This document shows, piece by piece, positions 50,267 to 59,814 of a DNA stretch of 64,000 nt. The notes beneath the pieces were generated by a model, which made no database searches, was not told where the DNA came from, and saw only the letters and a program-made list of their open reading frames with translations. Both the position numbers and the translations under genes were made by a program. The stretch comes from Georgenia muralis (GTDB taxonomy: Bacteria > Actinomycetota > Actinomycetes > Actinomycetales > Actinomycetaceae), in contig NZ_RKRA01000001.1 of the NCBI RefSeq assembly GCF_003814705.1, positions 1,240,001-1,304,000 of the forward strand. Reading direction: 5' to 3'. Every line of letters starts with the position of its first letter. Within the stretch, counting starts at the first letter, position 1.

Positions 50267-53083
50267 TCAGCTGCAGCCGGAGGTGGAGCCGCAGCTCTCG
50301 CACACGTAGCAGGTGCCCGAGGGGCGCATCTTCGTCCCGCACGAGAAGCAGAGCGGGGCGTCGGCCGCCTGCCCCTGCTGCAGCTCGAGCAGCTCGGCCG
50401 AGGAGTGCACCGTATCCGTCCGGCGGGACGGATACGGAGCGGCTGCCGCGGGCGCCGGCGACTCGGTCTCCGGAGCCTCGAGGTCGACGTCCTCAGGAGC
50501 CTCGTACGAGCCGGTCTCCAGGTTCCTGGTCCGCTCCGCCGTCGTGTAGATCCCCATCGAGGAACGGGCCTCGAACGACAGGTGGTCCAGCGCCAGGCGC
50601 CGGAAGATGTAGTCCATGATCGACTGCGCCATCCGGATGTCGGGGTCGTCGGTCAGCCCCGCCGGCTCGAAGCGCAGGTTGGTGAACTTCCGGACGTAGG
50701 TCTCGAGGGGAACGCCGTGCTGGAGGCCGACGGAGACCGCGATGGAGAAGGCGTCCATGACGCCCGAGAGCGTCGAGCCCTGCTTGCCGAGCTTGAGGAA
50801 CACCTCGCCGAGTCCGTCGTCGGGGTAGGACCCGGCGGTCATGTACCCCTCGGCCCCACCCACGGTGAACGACGTCGTGATCGACGGACGCTGCTTGGGC
50901 AGGCGCTTCCGGACGGCCTTCTGGGGCGCGTCGGGCACCGGTGCAGGTGCCGGCGCGACCTTCTTCTCCGTGCGCCCGTCGGAGAGCGGCTGGCCCACCT
51001 TGCAGTTGTCGCGGTACACGGCCAGCGCCTTGAGACCGAGCTTCCACCCGTCGAAGTAGACCTTCTCGATGTCGTCGACCGTGGCGGTCTCGGGGAGGTT
51101 CACGGTCTTGGAGATCGCGCCGGACAGGAACGGCTGGACCGCGGCCATCATCTTGACGTGCCCCATCGGGGCGATGGCACGCCGTCCCATCGCGGTGTCG
51201 AAGACCTCGTAGTGCTCGCGGCTGAGCCCGGGGGCGTCCACAACGTTCCCGTGCTCGGCGATGTGCTCGACGACCGCCTCGACGGCGTCCTCGGCGTACC
51301 CGAGCCGGCGCAGCGCCCGCGGGACCGTCTGGTTGACGATCTGCATCGAGCCGCCACCGACGAGCTTCTTGAACTTGACCAGCGAGAAGTCGGGCTCGAT
51401 GCCGGTGGTGTCGCAGTCCATCATGAAGCCGATGGTGCCGGTGGGCGCCAGCAGCGACGCCTGCGCGTTGCGCCAGCCGGACTTCTCACCGATCCTCAGG
51501 CCGGCCCGCCACTCCTCGGTGGCCGCGGCATGGATGGCGGCGTCCACCTCGTCGACGGTGCGCAGGTCGTCGTTCGCGACGGCGTGCTTGCGCATGACCC
51601 GCTGGTGGCCGACCGCGTTGCGGGCGTACCCCTCGTACGGGCCGAGGGCCGCGGCCAGCTCGGCGGACCGCCGGTAGGCCGCACCGGTCATGAGCGACGT
51701 GATGGCGGCGGCCAGGGAGCGGCCGCCGTCGGAGTCGTAGCCGTGCCCGGTGGCCATGAGCAGCGCACCGAGGTTGGCGTAACCGATGCCGAGCTGCCGG
51801 TAGGCCCGGGTGGTCTCCCCGATGGCCTCGGTGGGGAAGTCGGCGAAGGAGATGGAGATGTCCATCGCGGTGATGATCAGCTCGACCGCAGCGGTGAACC
51901 GCGCGACGTCGAAGGTGTCGTCGTCCCGGAGGAACTTGAGCAGGTTGACCGAGGAGAGGTTGCACGAGGAGTTGTCCAGGTGCATGTACTCCGAGCACGG
52001 GTTCGAGGCCGTGATCCGCCCCGACTCGGGGGACGTGTGCCAGGCGTTGATCGTGTCGTCGTACTGGAGGCCGGGGTCGGCGCACTCCCACGCCGCCTTG
52101 GCGATCTTGCGGAACAGGGTCTTGGCGTCGACCTCCTCGACGACCCTGCCGTCCTGCCGGGCCCTGAGGCCGAAGGACCTGCCCTCCTCGACGGCGTTCA
52201 TGAACTCGTCGGTGACGCGCACGGAGTTGTTGGCGTTCTGGTACTGGACCGAGACGATGTCCCGACCGCCGAGGTCCATGTCGAACCCGGCCTCGCGGAG
52301 GGCGCGGATCTTGTCCTCCTCGCGCGCCTTGGTCTCGACGAACTCCTCGATGTCGGGGTGGTCGACGTCGAGGACCACCATCTTCGCGGCGCGGCGCGTG
52401 GCGCCGCCGGACTTGATGGTGCCTGCGGAGGCGTCGGCGCCGCGCATGAAGGAGATCGGCCCGGACGCCGCACCGCCCGAGGACAGCAGCTCCTTGGAGG
52501 AGCGGATGCGGGAGAGGTTGAGGCCGGCGCCGGAGCCGCCCTTGAAGATCAGCCCCTCCTCCCGGTACCAGTTGAGGATCGACTCCATCGTGTCGTCGAC
52601 GGAGAGGATGAAGCAGGCACTGACCTGCTGCGGCGACGACGTACCGACGTTGAACCACACGGGTGAGTTGAAGGCGAAGTACTGGTGGAGGAGGAGCCAG
52701 GTGAGCTCGTCGGCGAAGGTGGTCGCGTCCTCCGCGGTGGCGAAGTAGCCGTGCTCGGTCCCCGCCGCGGTGTACGTGCGCACGACCCGGTCGATGAGCT
52801 GACGAAGGCTCGACTCGCGGGCCTCGGTCCCGACCGCCCCACGGAAGTACTTGGTGGTGACGATCGTCGAGGCGTTCATCGACCAGGTGGACGGGAACTC
52901 CACGCCCCGTTGCTCGAAGATCGTCTCGCCGGACTTCCAGTTGGTCTGGACGACGTCGCGCCGCTCCCAGGTCACCTCGTCGTACGGGTGGACACCCGCC
53001 GTGGAGAAGACGCGCGGGACAGGAAGGCCCTGCCGCCGTCGCGCCGAGCCGGACTTCCTGCTCGCTTCCGGGGTCACGGACAT
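50267..53083 (-). CDS. nrdJ: Adenosylcobalamin-dependent (class II) ribonucleotide reductase
   Basis: About 938 residues from an ATG preceded by AGAGGAGCAACTC. The family signature is clear: VEFPSTWSMNASTIVTTKYF, SPVWFNVGTSSPQQVSACFI, LIFKGGSGAGLNLSRIRSSK, ASNPCSEYMHLDNSSCNLSS (finger-loop cysteine about 362) and the C-terminal zinc domain CFSCGTKMRPSGTCYVCESC. It reduces ribonucleotides to deoxyribonucleotides using a B12 radical, without oxygen dependence. Its promoter holds two NrdR-like boxes. The nearby B12 uptake and adenosylation genes match its cofactor need. Confidence 0.95.
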   Translation of the reverse strand: MSVTPEASRKSGSARRRQGLPVPRVFSTAGVHPYDEVTWERRDVVQTNWKSGETIFEQRGVEFPSTWSMNASTIVTTKYFRGAVGTEARESSLRQLIDRVVRTYTAAGTEHGYFATAEDATTFADELTWLLLHQYFAFNSPVWFNVGTSSPQQVSACFILSVDDTMESILNWYREEGLIFKGGSGAGLNLSRIRSSKELLSSGGAASGPISFMRGADASAGTIKSGGATRRAAKMVVLDVDHPDIEEFVETKAREEDKIRALREAGFDMDLGGRDIVSVQYQNANNSVRVTDEFMNAVEEGRSFGLRARQDGRVVEEVDAKTLFRKIAKAAWECADPGLQYDDTINAWHTSPESGRITASNPCSEYMHLDNSSCNLSSVNLLKFLRDDDTFDVARFTAAVELIITAMDISISFADFPTEAIGETTRAYRQLGIGYANLGALLMATGHGYDSDGGRSLAAAITSLMTGAAYRRSAELAAALGPYEGYARNAVGHQRVMRKHAVANDDLRTVDEVDAAIHAAATEEWRAGLRIGEKSGWRNAQASLLAPTGTIGFMMDCDTTGIEPDFSLVKFKKLVGGGSMQIVNQTVPRALRRLGYAEDAVEAVVEHIAEHGNVVDAPGLSREHYEVFDTAMGRRAIAPMGHVKMMAAVQPFLSGAISKTVNLPETATVDDIEKVYFDGWKLGLKALAVYRDNCKVGQPLSDGRTEKKVAPAPAPVPDAPQKAVRKRLPKQRPSITTSFTVGGAEGYMTAGSYPDDGLGEVFLKLGKQGSTLSGVMDAFSIAVSVGLQHGVPLETYVRKFTNLRFEPAGLTDDPDIRMAQSIMDYIFRRLALDHLSFEARSSMGIYTTAERTRNLETGSYEAPEDVDLEAPETESPAPAAAAPYPSRRTDTVHSSAELLELQQGQAADAPLCFSCGTKMRPSGTCYVCESCGSTSGCS

Positions 53084-53162
53084 GAGTTGCTCCTCTAGAG
53101 GGTTCCGCAGGGTGCAGACCGGGACCTTGGTCCCCATTGTCCACCCGATCTGACTGGTTGTC

Positions 53163-53212
53163 ACCACAACATGTGGGGTACTTACGCAAGTGTAAGCCCT
53201 AGATGTTGTGGT
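53163..53212 (-). promoter_or_regulatory. Paired NrdR-box-like sites upstream of nrdJ
   Basis: accacaacatgtgggg (53163-53178) and the inverse copy ccctagatgttgtggt (53197-53212), 34 bp apart, match 13 of 16 positions in opposite orientations and look like actinobacterial NrdR boxes (from memory). Exactly between them is a third palindrome CTTACGC-aa-GTGTAAG (53181-53196). NrdR senses ATP/dATP and represses ribonucleotide reductase genes. Confidence 0.65.
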
Positions 53213-53228
53213 GCGAAGGATCTTTGGC

Positions 53229-55154
53229 TCAGAACGGCGGGTCGGGGTCATGCCCAGCGACGTGGTCGTCCCACGACGCCGGGAGGGTCGGCTGGCCGGC
53301 GCGGGACGCGCGCCTTCCACCTGCTCGTGCGCCGTCGTCGCGGGTCCGGGGGTCGCCTCGGCGGGTTCCGTCCCTGCGACGGGGGTGACCCGGCGACGGC
53401 CGCGCCGACGTCGGTGACGACGCCTTCCCGCCGGCGCGGGCGTCCCGCCCACCGGAGCGACGCAGAGCTGCGGTCACGGCGGTTCCGCGCCGGTCGGCGG
53501 GCTCGCGTCCGGGCAGGGCGCCGGGCGTCCCCCCGGGCGGCCCCCCGGGCGGAGGATCCGGCGACGGCAGGGGCGGACCGGGCGCCGGGTGGGCGGCCGC
53601 GTCGTCCTGGAGCCGCGGCGGCCACGACGCAAGGAGCGCTGCGGCGCCCGGGGGCGGTGTGGGTGTCGAGATCGCGCCGGCTTCGAATCCATCGAGGACC
53701 GGCTCACCATGGCTCGACCTCGTGCGCCGGGAGACCGGCCTCCGGTGGGTCGAGCCGATCACGCGACCGTCGCGGTGGTGGAAGGCGAAACCGTCGGACA
53801 GCACCTCGATGCGGATGTGGGAGTCGTGGACGCGGTGATGGTGGAACGTGCACATGGTGATGCCGTTGTCGACCGACGTCGGACCTCCACGGGAGTACCA
53901 CCGGATGTGGTGGACCTCGCACCAGGCTGCCTTGATCGAGCATCCCGGCCACTGACAGGTCCGGTCCCGCGTGACCACGGCCCGGCGGACCTCCTTGGTG
54001 TAGGTCCGAACCGTCTGCCCCACGTCCATCGGGACCGACCCGGCACCCATGACGACCCGTGTCATCTCGCAGTCGCACAGCAGCCGCGCGAGCTCGCCGA
54101 GCGGCACCAGCGTGCCATCCTCGAGCTCTGCGGGCGCGACGTCGGGCAGAGCTGCCGGTTCCGGGAGCGCGACATCGGAGCTCGGCGTCGCCTCGTTCCC
54201 ACCCGGCGCGCCGTCGGGCCGCGTACCGGCCGTGGAGGTACCGACGGTGGGTGCGATCGCCGCCGCATCAGCGGCTTCGGCGTCGGCAAGGTGCTGCTGC
54301 ACGGCGGACCATGTCTTCGCGTCGACCACCACAGCGATGTGCGGGCGCACCTGGGCACCGGTGAGGTCCGCACCCACCTGGAGAACGCGCGACGCCATGG
54401 TGACGAGCGCATCGGCGCGGCGCTGGTCCCTGGTCCGCAGGTCAGTCTTGGCCGGGACACCGCACACCGCGTCGAGCGCCGTCTCCACGATGGCGCCCGA
54501 CACCTCGTCGAGGACCCACTCCCCCACCCGAGCACCGCCTGAGCGCCTCGTGTGGACGGCGCGGCGGCGCCACACGGCGTCGAACGCCTCCTGAGCAGCA
54601 CGGGCGTCGATCTCCGCAGCCACCTTCTTGGCCTCGCGCGCCAGCTCGGGGGCCGAGAGCCCCCTCGTCCGGGCGAGCAGCTCCCCTGCGGCACCGTTGA
54701 CGAGTGCGTCCTTCACCGCAGGCGAGGCGCCGGCACGCAACCGGCCGAGAGCGCGCGCGTGCTCGAGGCCAGCACTGCCCTCGTTCACGGCCTCCGCGAG
54801 CTCGGGGATCTCCTCGAGAACCTCGGCGACCTCGAGCTCACCCCTGGCCCGGCCGCGCCCGGCTCCACTGGTCCGCGCCCGCCAGTCCGTGAAGTCACGG
54901 TCCTGACCGTTGGCCCACCGGCCGTCCTGCCGATGGGCCAGGAGGACCTTGCCGCTGTAGACCGTGAGGTCTTTCACCACCGCGTCGAGAGCGGCAATGA
55001 CCTGCTCACGTTCGGTGTGACCCCACTCGACGGCAGTGCCGGCCGGTAGCTCACGCATCGTGGAGGCGACGACCTCAGCCATCGCCGCAACCTTCCGCAA
55101 GGGCCCAGCGGCGGGCGCGGGCGAGGCATCAAGTCCCTCGACCTCGACGGCCAT
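53229..55154 (-). CDS. DUF222 and HNH endonuclease domain protein
   Basis: About 641 residues from an ATG at 55154 with RBS AAGGAGGTCGAG. The N-terminal DUF222 domain (EREQVIAALDAVVKDLTVYS to RHADALVTMA-like helices) is followed by the HNH site: TCQWPGCSIKAAWCEVHHIR, then WYSRGGPTSVDNGITMCTFH and HHRVHDSHIRIEVL. A long Pro/Arg-rich C-tail (about 150 residues) is probably disordered. These genes are abundant in actinobacterial genomes; their DNA targets and role are unclear. Confidence 0.88.
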   Translation of the reverse strand: MAVEVEGLDASPAPAAGPLRKVAAMAEVVASTMRELPAGTAVEWGHTEREQVIAALDAVVKDLTVYSGKVLLAHRQDGRWANGQDRDFTDWRARTSGAGRGRARGELEVAEVLEEIPELAEAVNEGSAGLEHARALGRLRAGASPAVKDALVNGAAGELLARTRGLSAPELAREAKKVAAEIDARAAQEAFDAVWRRRAVHTRRSGGARVGEWVLDEVSGAIVETALDAVCGVPAKTDLRTRDQRRADALVTMASRVLQVGADLTGAQVRPHIAVVVDAKTWSAVQQHLADAEAADAAAIAPTVGTSTAGTRPDGAPGGNEATPSSDVALPEPAALPDVAPAELEDGTLVPLGELARLLCDCEMTRVVMGAGSVPMDVGQTVRTYTKEVRRAVVTRDRTCQWPGCSIKAAWCEVHHIRWYSRGGPTSVDNGITMCTFHHHRVHDSHIRIEVLSDGFAFHHRDGRVIGSTHRRPVSRRTRSSHGEPVLDGFEAGAISTPTPPPGAAALLASWPPRLQDDAAAHPAPGPPLPSPDPPPGGPPGGTPGALPGREPADRRGTAVTAALRRSGGRDARAGGKASSPTSARPSPGHPRRRDGTRRGDPRTRDDGARAGGRRASRAGQPTLPASWDDHVAGHDPDPPF

Positions 55155-55310
55155 CTCGACCTCCTTCACGGTGCCGGCGAACCTTTGTTCGACTGCTCGG
55201 AACGCTATGCCCGGGTACCGACATCCGACGAGAAGGAGGCGAAGACGCAGGTCAGACCTGTGGAAAGGCGGCGGTACCCCTTGAGCGCGGATCCACCGAG
55301 ACGTGCGCGA

Positions 55311-55387
55311 TCAGGACGGGTCAGGGGCGGTCAGGGCCGGTCAGGGCCGGTCAGGGCCGGTCAGGGCCGGTCATGGCCGGTCAGGCG
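55311..55387. repeat. Decameric tandem repeat tcagggccgg
   Basis: Seven to eight 10-bp units run from 55311 to the ECF-S stop: one tcaggacggg, one tcaggggcgg, four perfect tcagggccgg, one tcatggccgg and a partial tcaggcg whose first three bases are the stop codon. The rest of 55155-55310 is gene-free. Confidence 0.85.
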
Positions 55388-56208
55388 AGAGGCTTGCCGC
55401 TGGTCCGCGCGTCCGCCTCGAACAGGACCGCGGGCTCCCCGAAGTGGGCTCGCGCCGACGCCCGTCGGAGCGTCGCCAGCACCGGGCGCCCGAGCAGGAG
55501 GACACCTGCTGCCGTGGTGACGGCCCGCCCGACGTCCCACCCGAGCGACGTCGCGACGCTGTAGGTGAGGAACCGGCCGAGGTTCTCGCCCAGCGCCTCG
55601 CCCGCCACGAACGAGAGCTCGGTGCCGAGCCCGAGCTGGAAGGGCCAGAAGGACAGGTTCATGGCCAGCCCGTAGAGCAGGGCGGCCACCACGGCGTAGG
55701 CGGCCAGCATCGCCAGCTCGGCCCCACCGCGCGGCCGCCTCGGCAGGAGGCCTGCCCCCAGTCCGATCCACGAGGCCCCGAGCATCTGGAAGGGGAGCCA
55801 GGGCCCGACGCCGCCGGTGAGCAGGGCTGAGGCGAAGAGGGTCGTCGACCCCAGGACGAACCCGAACCCCGGCCCGAACACCCGCCCGCCGAGGATGAGG
55901 AGGAAGAAGACCGTCTCGATCCCCGCCGTCCCGGCGGCGAGCGGCCGGAGCACCGCGCCGAGGGCGGACAGCAGACCGAGAACGGCGATCGCCTTGACGT
56001 CCAGCCCGCCGTCGGACAGGCCGACGAGCACCACGGCGAGCACCCCCGCCAGGACGACGCCGAGCACCAGCGGCGCGGTGGTCGCGTCCGAGAGCACCGC
56101 GCCCGCGTCGACGAGGAGGGGCCAGGTGAAGGCCAGCAGGCCGACCGCGGAGGCGAGGACCAGCGTCACGGCGGTCCGCCCCCCGACCGGCACCGCCGGC
56201 CCGCTCAC
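55381..56208 (-). CDS. ECF transporter S component (predicted cobalamin-specific)
   Basis: A 275-residue protein with six membrane helices: TAVTLVLASAVGLLAFTWPL, LVLGVVLAGVLAVVLVGLSD, VFFLLILGGRVFGPGFGFVL and LTGGVGPWLPFQMLGASWIG, typical of ECF substrate-binding subunits. The GTG overlaps the ATPase stop (GTGA). Cobalamin specificity is inferred from the riboswitch at the head of the operon and from the DUF4430 surface partner. Confidence 0.8.
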   Translation of the reverse strand: MSGPAVPVGGRTAVTLVLASAVGLLAFTWPLLVDAGAVLSDATTAPLVLGVVLAGVLAVVLVGLSDGGLDVKAIAVLGLLSALGAVLRPLAAGTAGIETVFFLLILGGRVFGPGFGFVLGSTTLFASALLTGGVGPWLPFQMLGASWIGLGAGLLPRRPRGGAELAMLAAYAVVAALLYGLAMNLSFWPFQLGLGTELSFVAGEALGENLGRFLTYSVATSLGWDVGRAVTTAAGVLLLGRPVLATLRRASARAHFGEPAVLFEADARTSGKPLA

Positions 56209-57842
56209 GTCGCCCTCCCGACGGCGAGGAGCTCACGCACGTCGTCGACGGTGAGGACGTCGAGCGGCCGGAGGATCTTCGACACCTGGGGGGCGAAGGT
56301 GGGCGACCCACGCAGGACGTCGCCGACCGGGCCGTCGGCGACGACCTCACCGTCGGCGAGCACGAGCACCCGGTCGGCGAAGCCGGCGACGAACTCGACG
56401 TCGTGGCTGGACAGGAGCACCGCGGTGCCCGCCGCCGCGAGGTCCGCGAGGTCGCGGGTGAGCCGGTCCTTCGCGGCGTAGTCGAGGCCGCGCGTCGGCT
56501 CGTCCAGGAGGACGACCGCCGGTCGGGCGGCCAGCTGCACCGCCAGCGCGAGGCCGAGGCGCTGACCCTCGGAGAGGTCGCGGGGATGGGCGTCCGCGGG
56601 GACACCGGGCACGAGCCGGTCCAGGGTCGCGCTGACGGTCCCGGGCTCGGCACCGGCCTGCTCGTCGCCGGCGGCGCACTCGGCTCCCACGGTGTCGAGG
56701 TAGAGAAGGTCCGAGGGCGACTGCGGCACCAGGGCGATCCGGCGGCGCGCCTGCCCGGGAGGCAACCCGGCAGGGTCGGCACCGGGGGTTCCCACCCGCA
56801 CCGAGCCGCCCGAGCGGGGGCCCTGCCCCTGGAGCGCCCAGAGCAGCGAGGACTTGCCGGAACCGTTGCGGCCCATGACGGCGACGAGCTCGCCCGGCCG
56901 CAGCTCGAGGTCCACCCCCCGCAGGGCGTGCACCGCGCCGTGACGAACCTCGACCCCGCGGGCGGTGAGCAGGGGTCCGGCCACCGGCGGCGTCACCGGT
57001 CCTCCGGCGGCGCCGGACGACCCGCCCAGCTCCACCAGCCGGTCGTGCAGGGGCCGGGCGACCCTCCGTGCATCGCGCACCGACATCGGCAGCGGGTCCC
57101 ACCCGGCCACCCTGCCGAGCTCCACGACCGGCGGGGCGACGGCGGAGCGCGCCAGCACCTCGGCCGGCGGGCCGGTGACGGCGCGCCCGGTGACGTCGAG
57201 GGAGATCACCCGGTCCGCGAACTGGACCACCCGCTCGAGCCGGTGCTCGGCGAGGAGCACGGTCACGCCGAGGTCGTGCACGACGCGGGCCAGCGCGGCG
57301 AGAACCTCCTCCGCGGCGGTGGGGTCCAGCGCCGAGGTGGGCTCGTCGAGCACGAGGACCCGCGGCTGGGCCGTCATCACGGCGCCGATGGCGACCCGCT
57401 GCTGCTCGCCACCGGAGAGGTCGGCGAGGGGCCGCGAGCGCAGCGGTGCCAGCGACAGCAGGTCGAGGACCTCCTCCACCCGCTTGCGCATGATCCCCGG
57501 TGTCACGCCGAGCTGCTCGAGCGAGAAGGCGAGCTCCTCCTCGACCGTGTCCGTGACGAACCCGGCCACGGGGTCCTGCCCCACGACACCGACGACGTCG
57601 GCGAGGTCGCGCGGCCGGTGGTCGCGGGTGTCGCGGCCCTCGACGACGACGTGCCCGGCGAGGAGACCGCCGGTGAGGTGCGGGACGCGACCGCTCGCCG
57701 CCCCGAGCAGCGTCGACTTCCCCGAGCCGGTGGGCCCCACGACCAGGCAGAGCTCGCCCTCCTCCACGTGGGCGCTCACCCCACGCAGGGCCGCCCCCGC
57801 GGCGCCGGCATAGGTGACCGTGACGTCCTCGAACCGGATCAT
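56205..57842 (-). CDS. ECF transporter ATPase with two ABC domains
   Basis: A 545-residue fusion of two ABC ATPases: Walker A VVGPTGSGKSTLLGAAS with signature DLSGGEQQRVAIGA and Walker B RVLVLDEPTSALDPT in the first half, and VMGRNGSGKSSLLWALQ with DLSEGQRLGLALA and VVLLDEPTRGLDYA in the second. It is the A1A2 engine that opens the T/S subunits for vitamin import. It overlaps the T and S genes by 4 bp on both sides. Confidence 0.92.
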   Translation of the reverse strand: MIRFEDVTVTYAGAAGAALRGVSAHVEEGELCLVVGPTGSGKSTLLGAASGRVPHLTGGLLAGHVVVEGRDTRDHRPRDLADVVGVVGQDPVAGFVTDTVEEELAFSLEQLGVTPGIMRKRVEEVLDLLSLAPLRSRPLADLSGGEQQRVAIGAVMTAQPRVLVLDEPTSALDPTAAEEVLAALARVVHDLGVTVLLAEHRLERVVQFADRVISLDVTGRAVTGPPAEVLARSAVAPPVVELGRVAGWDPLPMSVRDARRVARPLHDRLVELGGSSGAAGGPVTPPVAGPLLTARGVEVRHGAVHALRGVDLELRPGELVAVMGRNGSGKSSLLWALQGQGPRSGGSVRVGTPGADPAGLPPGQARRRIALVPQSPSDLLYLDTVGAECAAGDEQAGAEPGTVSATLDRLVPGVPADAHPRDLSEGQRLGLALAVQLAARPAVVLLDEPTRGLDYAAKDRLTRDLADLAAAGTAVLLSSHDVEFVAGFADRVLVLADGEVVADGPVGDVLRGSPTFAPQVSKILRPLDVLTVDDVRELLAVGRAT

Positions 57843-59002
57843 CGCGACCCCCGTGCGGGCCGCGAGACCAGGTGCCCGACGGCCATCGGCACCAGCGCCG
57901 CGGCGACCGCCACCAGCCCGAGCGCCGGCACGGACCAGGCGAGCGAGCCGGCCGGCGGGGTGAGGTCGGCCCCTCCGGCCGCGGCCAGGACCACCGCGCC
58001 CGCCGCGACGGCGCCCGCCCCGGCCACGAGGGTCTCGGTGCGGCGCCAGCGGTCCGGCCGGTAGCGGCTCCGGCGCACCTGGCGCCCCGCCACCCGGGAG
58101 GCCTGGACGGCGACGACGGCGCCCACGGCCAGCACCGGCAGGCCCAGCCAGCGCGGCGCGGTGGTGTCGAGCAGGGCGTAGGTGCCGACGACCGCGGCGG
58201 CGAGGGCGACGACGAGCGCCCAGCCGACCCGTCGGTCGCCTCCCGGCGTCGCGGCCCGGGCGTAGCCGCGTGAGTCCATCGACGCGGCGAGGGCGAGGGC
58301 GTGGTCGAGGGCGTCCTGGAGGACGGGCATGAGGCGGGCGGCGGCAGCCCGGGGGCCACGGCCGCCCGCTCCTCGCAGCCGCTGCGCGCGTCGCACCCGC
58401 AGCACGGAGGAGACGAGCTGCGGTGTCACGGTCACGGCGATGACGACGGCCGTGCCGAGCGGGTGGAGCGAGGCGGGCAGCGCCCGCAGCGCCCGCTTGG
58501 GGTCGGCGAGCGCGTTCGCGGCGCCGAAGCAGACGACGAGCGCGGCCAGCCGCAGGCCCTCGGTGACGGCCGCGAGGAGTGAGGTGAGGTGGAACGGGCC
58601 GAGCACCTCCACCCCTCGCACCCACGCGGGCAGGGTGACGACCGGCAGGTCGAGGACCACCGGCCCGGACCCGCCGAGCCCGAACACGAGGGTGAAGACC
58701 ACGCGGAGCACGACGATCGCGGCCCCGAGCACGAGGTAGGCGGGGAAGGCCCGCGCCCACGGCGAGTCGTCGCGCCGGGCGAGGACGACCGCGACGACGG
58801 CGCCGAGCAGGAGGGTGACCAGGACGGGGTGGGTGGTCGCCGAGAGGGCGACGGCGACGCCGAGGGCCCAGGCCCACCACGCCAGCGGGTGCACCCGAGC
58901 GGCCGGGCGCGCGCTCCGAGAGGCGCTCGGACGCGCCGGCCGACCGGCCGGCACCGTCCGACGGTCGGACGGACCCGTCGCGTCGACCCTCGTCGCGGCC
59001 AC
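57839..59002 (-). CDS. ECF transporter T component (CbiQ/EcfT family)
   Basis: A 387-residue protein with a GTG start. After a charged N-tail, several helices (PLAWWAWALGVAVALSATTH, AFPAYLVLGAAIVVLRVVFT) lead to the coupling region: ANALADPKRALRALPASLHP and MDSRGYARAATPGG, the EcfT-type Ala-Arg-Gly motifs that bind the ATPases. Longer than usual, with two extra C-terminal helices and a final helix pair of unknown use. Confidence 0.88.
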   Translation of the reverse strand: MAATRVDATGPSDRRTVPAGRPARPSASRSARPAARVHPLAWWAWALGVAVALSATTHPVLVTLLLGAVVAVVLARRDDSPWARAFPAYLVLGAAIVVLRVVFTLVFGLGGSGPVVLDLPVVTLPAWVRGVEVLGPFHLTSLLAAVTEGLRLAALVVCFGAANALADPKRALRALPASLHPLGTAVVIAVTVTPQLVSSVLRVRRAQRLRGAGGRGPRAAAARLMPVLQDALDHALALAASMDSRGYARAATPGGDRRVGWALVVALAAAVVGTYALLDTTAPRWLGLPVLAVGAVVAVQASRVAGRQVRRSRYRPDRWRRTETLVAGAGAVAAGAVVLAAAGGADLTPPAGSLAWSVPALGLVAVAAALVPMAVGHLVSRPARGSR

Positions 59003-59011
59003 GCCGTCCGC

Positions 59012-59713
59012 CTAGCTCCGGCGCCGGACGAGGACGACGGCCACCAGCGCGACGAGCGCGCCCACCGCGAGCGCGGCACCGACCGGGAAGCCGCCGTCCG
59101 CGTCCGGTCCGTCACCGGCCACCTCGTCCGTCGCCGCCTCGCCGGAGGCGTCGGCGGAGTCCGGGGCCGAGGCGCTCGCGTCCTCCGTGGCGGCGTCGCT
59201 CGCTGCCGTGCCGGCGAGCGCGGCCGGGGCGACACCCGGCCCGGTGGAGCCGTCGTTGTAGCGCCAGCCCTCGAAGGTCCCCGGTACCGGGTCGGTGGTG
59301 TCCGCGCCCTCGGTCTGCGCGACCCAGTCGCCCGCCGGCTCGGCGGTCCAGTACGACCAGTAGCTGCCGTCGAACTCCTCGGGGCAGGGGTCCGGCAGAC
59401 CCTCGACGGCGCAGATGAACCCGGGCGAGGAGTCGGTGGGGGCGAAGCCGGCGGACTCGAGCGCCTCACGGCCGGTCGCCGGGTCGCCGTCCGCGCAGCC
59501 GACCTCGACGGCGCCACCGAGGTCGGTGAGGTCGACCACGACCGTGACGCCGTCGGGACCCGTGCACGCATCGCCGGTCGCGACGGAGGCTGCCACCACC
59601 GGAGCGGCCGGCGCCGGGGACGCCGGGACAGGAAGGGTCGCGGCCGCAGCCGTGGCGGGGGCGGCGAGGGCGAGGACCGCCACCGCGGTCAGGGCCGCCG
59701 GTCGTAACGTCAT
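59012..59713 (-). CDS. Surface-anchored DUF4430 (transcobalamin-like) protein
   Basis: A 233-residue protein. Signal peptide MTLRPAALTAVAVLALAAPA, then a DUF4430 domain: VVVDLTDLGGAVEVGCADGD, SGFICAVEGLPDPCPEEFDG and SYWSYWTAEPAGDWVAQTEG. An acidic linker and a C-terminal helix with a basic stop (ALVAVVLVRRRS) anchor it in the membrane. DUF4430 resembles the C-terminal fold of transcobalamins, so this is a plausible B12 capture protein feeding the ECF transporter. It is the first gene after the riboswitch. Confidence 0.78.
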   Translation of the reverse strand: MTLRPAALTAVAVLALAAPATAAAATLPVPASPAPAAPVVAASVATGDACTGPDGVTVVVDLTDLGGAVEVGCADGDPATGREALESAGFAPTDSSPGFICAVEGLPDPCPEEFDGSYWSYWTAEPAGDWVAQTEGADTTDPVPGTFEGWRYNDGSTGPGVAPAALAGTAASDAATEDASASAPDSADASGEAATDEVAGDGPDADGGFPVGAALAVGALVALVAVVLVRRRS

Positions 59714-59814
59714 GGGGTGCCTCTCGGTGCAGCGGCCTGCGCACGCACCCGCGCGGCCCGTCCGGGCGCCCGTGGGGCGCGGCCGGACACGGCCGTCTCG
59801 GGCTCCGTCCGCAG

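Noticed and set aside
50180-52666. 828-codon open frame on the + strand
   Set aside because: It is antisense to nrdJ, a clear class II reductase; no protein motifs are visible.
55311-55387. Repeat tract considered as a CRISPR array
   Set aside because: Units are 10 bp with no spacers and there are no cas genes.
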